Source: Candidatus Gastranaerophilales bacterium
Lineage (GTDB): Bacteria > Cyanobacteriota > Vampirovibrionia > Gastranaerophilales > Gastranaerophilaceae
Reading direction: 5' to 3'
Length of the DNA stretch: 61,181 nucleotides
Assembly: GCA_944325095.1 (NCBI GenBank)
Contig: CALUYV010000002.1
Coordinates: 1-61,181 of the forward strand
The notes below the pieces were generated by a model. The model had not been told where the DNA came from and ran no database searches. It was given only the letters and a program-made list of their open reading frames with translations. Below are positions 54,349-61,181 of the stretch, piece after piece. The position numbers and the translations under genes are program-made. Position 1 is the stretch's first letter. Each line of letters begins with the position of its first letter.

Positions 54349-55062
54349 TTATTTTAAAACTGCAGTTTCTCTGGATTGGAGAGATTCAGGCAAAGGTGCA
54401 CAATTTTCATAATTAGCAAGTTCGGAAATTTGTCTGCTCCATTCATAAATTATTTCATCTTCCTGTAATTTATAAGAAATAGGAGTACCTATTTTTATAG
54501 TAACATTTCTTCTTGTAAACGGGAACAGTTTTGGATACCCGTCCCAATCCGCAATTGCAACAGGAATAATATCTGCTTTTGCGGCTCTGGCAATTGCGAC
54601 AAAACCTTTCCTTATACCTTCTAATTTACCGTAAGGTCTTACACCGCCCTGCGGAAAAATCCCCAGAGTCCAACTTGTACTTAAAATATCTTTTACTGTT
54701 TTAAAAGTAGCAATTTCCGGTTTTGTTCTATCAACAGCAAAAGCTCCGAGCCTTTTAACCAGCCAGCTCAATTTTTCTGTCGGTTCAAAAAGTTCTTTTT
54801 TAGCCATGAAAGCGATTGGACGCAAAGCCGCCATAACTACCATTGTCGGATCAAAAATTGAAACATGGTTTGCTGCATAAATATATTTGTTTTCGCCGTG
54901 TTTTCCTTTAGGTATATTTTCTCTGCCGACAATTTTATAATTATAAAAAATATTAAAAAAATTGAAGACAACAATGTATAAAAAACTCATATAAAATATA
55001 GTTCGGAATATGTTGTATTCTTTTGCATACCTTCTATTGAAATTTCGTATTTTCTTACTCAT
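54349..55062 (-). CDS. 1-acyl-glycerol-3-phosphate acyltransferase family protein (PlsC-like)
   Basis: 237 aa. One N-terminal membrane segment, then the NHVSIFD catalytic motif (H-x4-D), the FPQGGVRP segment in place of the usual EGTRS, and VAIADWD. Makes phosphatidic acid or related lysophospholipid products. Adjacent to a paralogue sharing the same order of motifs. AAGGAG precedes the ATG, 2 bp after the upstream stop. Confidence 0.88.
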   Translation of the reverse strand: MSKKIRNFNRRYAKEYNIFRTIFYMSFLYIVVFNFFNIFYNYKIVGRENIPKGKHGENKYIYAANHVSIFDPTMVVMAALRPIAFMAKKELFEPTEKLSWLVKRLGAFAVDRTKPEIATFKTVKDILSTSWTLGIFPQGGVRPYGKLEGIRKGFVAIARAAKADIIPVAIADWDGYPKLFPFTRRNVTIKIGTPISYKLQEDEIIYEWSRQISELANYENCAPLPESLQSRETAVLK

Positions 55063-55064
55063 AC

Positions 55065-55754
55065 TTACATTGCTCCTTCATTGGTTTGCTCATCCAGAGA
55101 TTGTTCGTCTTTTATATATGTGAACCCCGTTAATTTTTGTATTGACTCAATCCATTTTTCTTTAACGACCTCAGGATTACTGTCATACGGTATAATTTCA
55201 CCTATATTTACAATAATTTTACCAGAAAACGGTATTTTTTTCACTTCATTAGAACCTGTTATCCCTACAGGCAGAATATCACATTTTGTCAATTTTGCAA
55301 GACCGGCAAAACCTTTTGTTACTCCTTTTATTTCACCAGGGATTCCTCTTGTTCCCTGCGGAAACATACCCAGAACCCAATCACTGTTTTGTATGGTTTT
55401 AACAGTTTTTACTGTAGATGGCCCCAGACTTTCTCTGTTAACGGAAAACGCACCTAACCAGTCAATCCACCATCTCAAAAACGGAATATCAAACAATTCT
55501 TTTTTTGCCATAAATGCTACACAGCGAGGCATTACAGCACAAATTATAGGCGGATCCAGTGTTGAAAGATGATTTGGACATATAATGTATTTATTATCTT
55601 TCGGAACATTTTCCAAACCGTGTACTTCAATTCTATATACAAGTTTAAGTCTGGTCATATAACCGATTTTGCAGACCAAAAACTGGAACAAAGCCCTCCA
55701 TCTGTTAAATTGAGAAGCTTTTTTAGTGGAATATTGTTTTTTTTGTCTTGCCAT
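55065..55754 (-). CDS. 1-acyl-glycerol-3-phosphate acyltransferase family protein (PlsC-like)
   Basis: 229 aa. Motifs: NHLSTLDPP (H-x4-D), VNRES, FPQGTRGIPG and LPVGITGS. Clearly paralogous to the gene directly downstream and co-transcribed with it. GGAGAG precedes the ATG. The two may use different acyl donors or acceptors. Confidence 0.9.
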   Translation of the reverse strand: MARQKKQYSTKKASQFNRWRALFQFLVCKIGYMTRLKLVYRIEVHGLENVPKDNKYIICPNHLSTLDPPIICAVMPRCVAFMAKKELFDIPFLRWWIDWLGAFSVNRESLGPSTVKTVKTIQNSDWVLGMFPQGTRGIPGEIKGVTKGFAGLAKLTKCDILPVGITGSNEVKKIPFSGKIIVNIGEIIPYDSNPEVVKEKWIESIQKLTGFTYIKDEQSLDEQTNEGAM

Positions 55755-55856
55755 ATTTGCTCTCCATTATTTGTACTTATATTATACATAAAAAAGGTTT
55801 ATATTCTACCTGTTCTGTTTTTATTGTATTATTGTTATATGCAAAAGGAGAGATTT

Positions 55857-58136
55857 ATGAAAGAGTGTAAAAAATCAAACAACAGTTTAGAAAATGAATT
55901 ATTTAAAAGTGTATATGAAAAAACACCTGATTATATAAAAGAAATGGAACTTGTAAAAATAGACGATAAAGGAGAAATTTCTTTTACCCTGAAAAAAGAA
56001 CATTTAAAACCGTATGATAAAGACACAAATCCGGAAGGGTTAAATCTTGAAGAATGGTTTGCAAACTACGAAAAAGAAGCAAAAGTTTCGACAGCCGGCA
56101 TCCGGGGGCCGCAAAACATATTATTTCCGCAGGACACAAGATTTCCGATTAATTTAATCGGTATAATTCTTGCAACGCTTGCAAAAGCAATTGTAGCAAC
56201 AGAAAAATATCCTGATAAAAAAATTGTTAAAGTTGCAGGCTGTGAAGTGAGATATAATTCTGAGATGTTTCTTGATGCAATAGCAAGAGTTCAGGCGGCA
56301 AAAGGAATTAAAACTCTTGTACCGAAGGATAGAAAGACTATACCAATCTGGCTTGCTTCATTTCTTGCATTCAAACTTGATTTACTCGGGGGAGAATATA
56401 TAACATCAAGCCACGGAATTTCCGTTAAAAACGCAACAAAAGATTTAAATTCTCAAGGCAGCCAGTATCTTCCGGAAGAATCCATGGAATTTGTCGAAAA
56501 AATCCGTGAAATATTTGATTACACAGATAAAAACGGAAGTTACGAAATCAAACTCGCTGCATCAAATAATCCGCTGATTGATGAATCGGTTATGACAGAA
56601 TTAAATGACGGAGTTGATTTATATGTCGAATATCTTAAGTCAGGAGTGGCAAAAGATATCAATCTTAATAAAATAAAAAACTTTAACTCTAAAATAGTCA
56701 TAGAAAATGTCGGAGGCTCTGCCTACAGAACATTATCCAGAGTTCTTTCAAAACTCGGAATTGACGGGAAATTTGATTGGTTCAACACGGAAGAGGATCC
56801 TTTTTTCCACTCTATCGGGAAATATGATACAACTCCAAAAGGAGAAAAAGCATTCTATGATTATTCTGTAGATGCAACCGTACTGGCAAAAAAATCAGAC
56901 GGGACAAAATATTTCCCTGTTATAGAAACAATGCACTACGATAAAAAACTGGAAAACTATCCAATCGGAACAGCAGTGCTTATAACAGATCCCGATCATG
57001 ACAGACTTACCATTGCGCAAACTGAAAGCATAGACAGAATTGAAGAATTAAAAAAACTCGGCATAGATTATATTAAACTTGATAATAAAAAAATACTCAC
57101 CGTATTCACGGCAAATCAGGCATTTTTAATGCTGTTTGATTTCTGGGCAAAACAGTTAAAGAAAGAAAATCTCTGGGATAAACACCCGAGATTCATGATT
57201 AAAACAACAGCATCTGCACTTTCGTGGGATGAATGGGCTGCAAATAATAATGTTAAGGTTGTAAATGTACCTGTCGGCTTCAAAGAAATTGCAAATATAA
57301 TGAAAAAAGTCGAATTAAAATTAAAAAACAATCCGGAAAAAGAAGTCATTATTGATGATGTATTCGGAAATCCGGTAAATCTCGGAATAAATCCGCGCTT
57401 GCTGTTTGGCGGAGAAGAATCAGGCGGTATGATTATGGGTACCGAAGATTTAATTGAGTCCTTGCATGGCAGACACGCTATTGCGATGAGAGAAAAAAGT
57501 GCAACCGAAGCAATTATTGTAGCATCTGCTCTTATTTCAGATTTATCGGAATCAAAAACCCTGCTTTCTCAATATTTATACAGAGTTTTTGAGGATAACA
57601 AAATTATCGGCAGATTTGATACAAGAGTTGATATTGCATACTACAACGAATCAGAACCTGATATCGAAAAACTTAAACTGTCAAAAATAGCAGGCGAAGC
57701 AATGAGGACAAAAAATGATATGTTCTATCTGAGTCTTGCTATTGCAAATAAAAATAAGAAAATCTCGATTGACGATATTAAAAAAATTCTAAATGACAAA
57801 TTTAATTCAGACGGATTAAAATTTGACAGCCTAAAATCAATAAAATTTGTAGGGGATGGCACATATCTTGAATTTGCGGACAAATACATTGAAATAAGAC
57901 CATCAGGAACTGATGCAAAAACCAAAGCCTACGGCGGCGGAATGAATAAGGCAGATATCGAAAAATTTGCCGCAATTCTCGGTAATTATTCAGGAGAAAG
58001 AACTCCGCTGCATTGCAGTTTAATTTCAAAAGATGATTATGAAAACTGCAAAGCAAAAGCAATGGAAGATTATCTTGCTTTCGTTGACAAAGATGCAAAC
58101 AATGAGCCGTTTGTTATTCCGGAATATGATTTTTAA
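55857..58136 (+). CDS. Large phosphohexomutase family protein
   Basis: 759 aa, longer than the usual 450-580. Phosphoglucomutase/phosphomannomutase signatures: VSTAGIRGPQN near residue 77, the phosphoserine-loop region YITSSHGISV, metal loop DPDHDRLT, sugar-binding GGEESGGMIMG and phosphate-binding IRPSGTDAKTKAYGG. The serine loop reads SSHG where most have ASHNP; the metal loop has His for the usual small residue. It should interconvert hexose 1- and 6-phosphates; substrate unknown. ATG 55857 follows AAAAGGAGAG; the long upstream frame overlaps the plsC gene and is not used. Confidence 0.88.
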   Translation: MKECKKSNNSLENELFKSVYEKTPDYIKEMELVKIDDKGEISFTLKKEHLKPYDKDTNPEGLNLEEWFANYEKEAKVSTAGIRGPQNILFPQDTRFPINLIGIILATLAKAIVATEKYPDKKIVKVAGCEVRYNSEMFLDAIARVQAAKGIKTLVPKDRKTIPIWLASFLAFKLDLLGGEYITSSHGISVKNATKDLNSQGSQYLPEESMEFVEKIREIFDYTDKNGSYEIKLAASNNPLIDESVMTELNDGVDLYVEYLKSGVAKDINLNKIKNFNSKIVIENVGGSAYRTLSRVLSKLGIDGKFDWFNTEEDPFFHSIGKYDTTPKGEKAFYDYSVDATVLAKKSDGTKYFPVIETMHYDKKLENYPIGTAVLITDPDHDRLTIAQTESIDRIEELKKLGIDYIKLDNKKILTVFTANQAFLMLFDFWAKQLKKENLWDKHPRFMIKTTASALSWDEWAANNNVKVVNVPVGFKEIANIMKKVELKLKNNPEKEVIIDDVFGNPVNLGINPRLLFGGEESGGMIMGTEDLIESLHGRHAIAMREKSATEAIIVASALISDLSESKTLLSQYLYRVFEDNKIIGRFDTRVDIAYYNESEPDIEKLKLSKIAGEAMRTKNDMFYLSLAIANKNKKISIDDIKKILNDKFNSDGLKFDSLKSIKFVGDGTYLEFADKYIEIRPSGTDAKTKAYGGGMNKADIEKFAAILGNYSGERTPLHCSLISKDDYENCKAKAMEDYLAFVDKDANNEPFVIPEYDF

Positions 58137-58186
58137 ACGGTTTATAATATAATATTTTTGATTTATACACACAAAATGAGGTAAAT

Positions 58187-59926
58187 ATGTTTAGAAATTA
58201 TTTTTTAGATAAAGTCGAAGATGCGATAACTAAAGCAATTCAAGCAGGCAAACTCGGTCAGATGAGCGAATATACAAAAGGTTCTCTGCCTGTTGAAAAG
58301 CCTAAAAATCCGGATTTCGGGGATTTGGCGGTAAATGTTTCATCTCTTGCCAGAAGTGCCAGAATTGCTCCGCCTATGATTGCCAATGCGATTGTCGAAT
58401 TTATTGAAAAAGATGATTGTGAATATTCAGTTATCGGAGGGTTTATTAATTTCAAAGCCGGAAATACTCTGCTTATAAATCTTCTTGAAGAAATTTCCCA
58501 AAAAGGAGATGAGTTTGGAAAACCGGAAAATATCGAAAAAGAAAAAATTATTCTTGAATATATATCCGCTAATCCTACCGGCCCGTTTCATATCGGACAC
58601 GGAAGATGGGCTGCAATGGGCAGTTCACTTGCAAATTTGTTAAAATTTTACGGACATGATGTTTATCAGGAATTTTATATAAATGATGCAGGTTCGCAAA
58701 TCCAAAAATTAGGCCGTTCTCTTGCAATAAGATTAAAACAGCAGCTCGGTGAAGATATTGATTTTCCGCAGGATGAAACCGAAAGAAAAAATTATTATCC
58801 CGGAGATTACCTTATTCCGGTTGCCGAACAATTTTTGCAGGATAAAAAAGAACTTTTAAACAGTGTTTCAAATGATATTGATAAAATTGACCTGCAAATA
58901 CTGTGCGATTATGCAAAAGATTATGAAGAAGCAGTACAAAGAAAACTTCTTGATAACTTCAGAGTGTCCTTCGACAGATTTTATTCTGAATTATCCCTGC
59001 ACCAATCGGGTAAAGTAGAAGAATGCGTACAAAAACTTCGTGACAGCGGAAAAATTTATACAAAAGAAGGAGCCGAGTGGTTTAAATCTTCAGATTACGG
59101 AGATGACCAGGACAGAGTAATCAAAAAAGCCGACGGTTCAAACACATACTTAACCGCTGATATTGCATACCACATCGACAAACTTGAAAGAGGTTTTGAC
59201 AGAATGATTAATATCTGGGGAGCAGACCATCACGGTTATGTGGCAAGGGTAAAAGCCTCTATTGCCGCTCTCGGATACAATCCTGATAAACTTGAAATCC
59301 TTTTAGGGCAGCTTGTTAACCTTGTTATCAATGGCAACGAAGTCAGAATGGGCAAGAGAAAAAATATGGTAACTCTTGAGGATTTAATTGATGAAGTAGG
59401 TGTTGATGCTACAAGATTCTGGATGTCTATGCGAAATATTGACACAACTCTTGATTTCGATATTGAACTAGCTAAAACAAAATCCGATGAAAATCCGGTA
59501 TTCTATGTTCAATATGCACACGCAAGAGCCTGCTCTATTATAAGAAATGCTATAAATGAAAAAATTGACACAGAAACAGGAAAAACTGTTCCGCCTGTTA
59601 TTTCAGAAAAAGATTTTGAATCAATGATTTCAAACTTCGACAAAAACAATGCCGCATTATCGGTAAAAGAAGCAAGAAAACTTATTTTAAAACTGGAGGA
59701 TTTCAAATCATTAATCAAAAATTCTGCAGAATCAAGACAGGTTTATACAATCTGCCGCTATGTACAGGATTTGGCAGCAGAGTTCCATTCTTTCTATAAC
59801 TCTACAAGAGTTATTACAGATGATATCGAAATAACAAAATCAAGATTGATGATTGTACAATCATTCAAAACAGTGCTTGCAAATGCTCTCAGAATACTTG
59901 CCGTTTCCGCACCGGAAAGAATGTAA
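58187..59926 (+). CDS. argS: Arginyl-tRNA synthetase
   Basis: 579 aa class I synthetase. The HIGH motif is in GPFHIGHGRW near residue 137; the KMSKS loop appears as VRMGKRKNMV near 385, as usual for ArgRS. An N-terminal Add-1 domain and a C-terminal DALR anticodon-binding domain (~460-579) are both present. 50 bp after the mutase gene. A TATAAT-rich stretch in the gap may be its own promoter. Followed by a terminator. Confidence 0.96.
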   Translation: MFRNYFLDKVEDAITKAIQAGKLGQMSEYTKGSLPVEKPKNPDFGDLAVNVSSLARSARIAPPMIANAIVEFIEKDDCEYSVIGGFINFKAGNTLLINLLEEISQKGDEFGKPENIEKEKIILEYISANPTGPFHIGHGRWAAMGSSLANLLKFYGHDVYQEFYINDAGSQIQKLGRSLAIRLKQQLGEDIDFPQDETERKNYYPGDYLIPVAEQFLQDKKELLNSVSNDIDKIDLQILCDYAKDYEEAVQRKLLDNFRVSFDRFYSELSLHQSGKVEECVQKLRDSGKIYTKEGAEWFKSSDYGDDQDRVIKKADGSNTYLTADIAYHIDKLERGFDRMINIWGADHHGYVARVKASIAALGYNPDKLEILLGQLVNLVINGNEVRMGKRKNMVTLEDLIDEVGVDATRFWMSMRNIDTTLDFDIELAKTKSDENPVFYVQYAHARACSIIRNAINEKIDTETGKTVPPVISEKDFESMISNFDKNNAALSVKEARKLILKLEDFKSLIKNSAESRQVYTICRYVQDLAAEFHSFYNSTRVITDDIEITKSRLMIVQSFKTVLANALRILAVSAPERM

Positions 59927-59947
59927 ATACAATACAGATAAAAAATC

Positions 59948-59981
59948 AAAAAAAACACCGTACATAAACAGGCGGTGTTTT
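59948..59981 (+). terminator. argS terminator
   Basis: AAACACCG pairs with CGGTGTTT, followed by a T run. Confidence 0.8.
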
Positions 59982-60010
59982 TAATATTGCAATAATAAAA
60001 ACAATAAAAA

Positions 60011-60267
60011 AGCCGCGTCACTGTCTATCGAAATTTATAAATAAATTGTCCTCCTACACTTTCTACTTCAAAAAATAAAACACCCACAAGATCAATCTTA
60101 GTGCTGCTGGATCTCTCCCCTGACACGGTTCGAAAGTTTATGCCATCTTATCCTTTGTTATCAACGATTATATAAGATTTCAAAGTACCTATAAAGCCCT
60201 CACAACAGGCTCTGCACCCCGCATCGGCTTCGGGTCAAGGGTTCGCAACACCCCGTGGAACACGGCT
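60011..60267 (-). ncRNA. ffs: Signal recognition particle RNA, large (Alu-containing) type
   Basis: The minus strand at ~60125-60099 reads GTCAGG-GGA-GAGA-TCC-AGCAGC, the helix 8 Ffh-binding core: 5' GTCAGG, a GNRA tetraloop on a 3-bp stem, then AGCAGC. The 5' end AGCCGTGTT pairs with the 3' end GACGCGGCT. The span of about 257 nt fits the large bacterial form with an Alu-like 5' domain, as in Bacillus. A T run follows the 3' end. The tetraloop is GAGA, not GGAA. Exact ends are uncertain by a few bases. Confidence 0.88.
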
Positions 60268-60383
60268 ATTAAATATTAGCATAAGAATAACTTACAGTCC
60301 AGTATTGTATAGAAATATTATCCTTTCAGTTAATGTGTTTTTTTTATCAAGTTTTATCCTTTTATCTGAAAGGAGATAAATTT

Positions 60384-60770
60384 ATGACAAAAAAATCAGA
60401 GTTATATAAATGCAACATTTGCGGAAATCTTGTTGAAGTCATTAAAAGCGGAGAAGGAGAACTCGTTTGCTGCGGTGAGGCTATGGAACTTATAAAACCG
60501 CAAATACATGAAGATGAGAAATATGAACATCACATACCGGTAATAATCGAACACGAGGATTGCAATGAAATTCAAGTCGGTAAAAAACCGCATCCTATGG
60601 AAAACGAGCACTATATAGAATTTGTAGAAGTTTATACAAAAGATAATAAAAAAATACTAAGACATTATTTTAACCCAAAAGAAGAACCTTCTATTAAAAT
60701 ACCGAAATGCTTTGATATAGGAAAAGCAATTGCAATGTGTAATATACACGGATTATGGGAAAAGCCTTAA
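60384..60770 (+). CDS. dfx: Desulfoferrodoxin (superoxide reductase)
   Basis: 128 aa. The N-terminal desulforedoxin-type Fe site has Cys10, Cys13, Cys29 and Cys30 (CNICG, VCCGEAM). The C-terminal SOR centre has its histidines in KYEHHIPVI and KPHPMENEH, and Cys-His in MCNIHG. It reduces superoxide to peroxide without making oxygen, typical of anaerobes. ATG 60384 follows AAAGGAGA. The ferritin gene starts 19 bp later. Confidence 0.96.
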   Translation: MTKKSELYKCNICGNLVEVIKSGEGELVCCGEAMELIKPQIHEDEKYEHHIPVIIEHEDCNEIQVGKKPHPMENEHYIEFVEVYTKDNKKILRHYFNPKEEPSIKIPKCFDIGKAIAMCNIHGLWEKP

Positions 60771-60789
60771 ATATATGAAAGGAGTTTTA

Positions 60790-61181
60790 ATGATAAGTGA
60801 CAAAATCAGAGATATACTCAATGAACAAATTAACAAAGAATTCTATTCCGCTTATTTGTATCTTTCTATGTCGGCTTATTTTACTGAGATTGGCCTGTAC
60901 GGTTTTTCTAACTGGACAAAAATCCAATCTAAAGAAGAAATCGATCACGGTATGGTGCTGTTTGAATACGTACTTGGCAGGAATGCGCAAATACATCTTG
61001 CACAAATTACAACACCTGCGTTTGATATGTCAAGCCCGTTAGCGGTATTTGAACAGATATACAAACATGAACGCTCCATCACATCAGCGCTTGATGCAGT
61101 TGCTGTTATGACGGAAAACGAATGCGATCTTGCCACTAGAAATTTCATTGACAACTATTTAAGAGAACAAATCGAAGAAGA
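60790..61181 (+). CDS. ftnA: Ferritin, 5' part (cut by window end)
   Basis: The first ~130 codons of a frame running off the window. Begins MISDKIRDILNEQINKEFYS. Ferroxidase-type Glu and His residues sit in NEQINKEFYSAYLYLSM and SKEEIDHGM, with the typical GLYGFSNWTKIQS stretch. AAAGGAG precedes the ATG. It stores iron and, with the adjacent superoxide reductase, limits oxidative damage. The last visible bases still belong to the ferritin fold. Confidence 0.92.
   Translation, partial: MISDKIRDILNEQINKEFYSAYLYLSMSAYFTEIGLYGFSNWTKIQSKEEIDHGMVLFEYVLGRNAQIHLAQITTPAFDMSSPLAVFEQIYKHERSITSALDAVAVMTENECDLATRNFIDNYLREQIEE

Noticed and set aside
55569..55856. N-terminal extension of the phosphohexomutase
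   Set aside because: It overlaps the plsC gene on the other strand and lacks family similarity; ATG 55857 has a strong ribosome binding site.
59927..60383. tmRNA or RNase P RNA in the gap before dfx
   Set aside because: The helix 8 core and closing helix fit SRP RNA; no tRNA-like ends or RNase P motifs were seen.

Overview
The window looks like chromosomal DNA of a low-GC, anaerobic, probably gut-associated bacterium with a diderm-type envelope. The best fit is the non-photosynthetic cyanobacterial sister group (Melainabacteria/Vampirovibrionia, order Gastranaerophilales). This is a judgement from gene content: a cyanobacterial-style Ski2-like helicase, a radical SAM TIGR03960/DUF2344 fusion next to RNase E/G, ispH beside rpsA, a TPS-type filamentous adhesin, an MCE protein, desulfoferrodoxin plus ferritin, and many short proteins I cannot assign to a family. 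No placement was computed. No phage, transposase, integrase or CRISPR array was seen.

Layout. 1-8.5 kb: a 1210-aa protein of unknown function, ispH-rpsA, a six-cysteine secreted protein and a phosphodiester glycosidase with a structured leader. 8.5-12 kb (minus): helicase, yajQ and a small membrane protein. 12-19.2 kb (plus): a long co-directional run of two small proteins, the radical SAM fusion, RNase E/G, two small membrane proteins (one pilin-like) and sdaAB-sdaAA. 19.2-22.6 kb (minus): MCE protein, folP and a coupled pair of unknown proteins. 22.9-31.7 kb (plus): pnp, a REC-PAS-kinase with a NarL-type regulator, a secreted protein, nadK and ftsZ. 31.8-39.6 kb: a secreted protein, tRNA-Leu, a PhoU-like/Pit phosphate pair, a 784-aa protein with a phosphoribosyltransferase-like motif, a Thr-Thr-Tyr tRNA operon with a duplicated 3' end, and rpmE. 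39.6-43.7 kb: a 1339-aa adhesin with an aspartate-rich repeat and a C-terminal PilZ-like domain. 43.8-52.9 kb: flippase, rimO, U32 protein, isochorismatase-like protein, degenerate GGDEF protein, ftsX-ftsE and a transketolase C-terminal half. 53-61.2 kb: HEAT-like protein, two plsC acyltransferases, a phosphohexomutase, argS, an SRP RNA gene found from its helix 8 motif, desulfoferrodoxin and a ferritin cut by the window end.

Themes. Core functions dominate: RNA processing (RNase E/G, PNPase, helicase, S1), division (FtsZ, FtsEX), translation (tRNAs, ArgS, L31, RimO, SRP RNA) and envelope lipid and glycan work (PlsC, flippase, MCE). Three genes touch cyclic-di-GMP families: YajQ, a degenerate GGDEF protein and the PilZ-like tail of the adhesin. 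The most unusual items are that adhesin, a recurring N-terminal F-[TKS]-[GS] motif in five otherwise unrelated proteins, the pnp leader ORF, the structured glycosidase leader, and the tRNA-Tyr 3'-end duplication.
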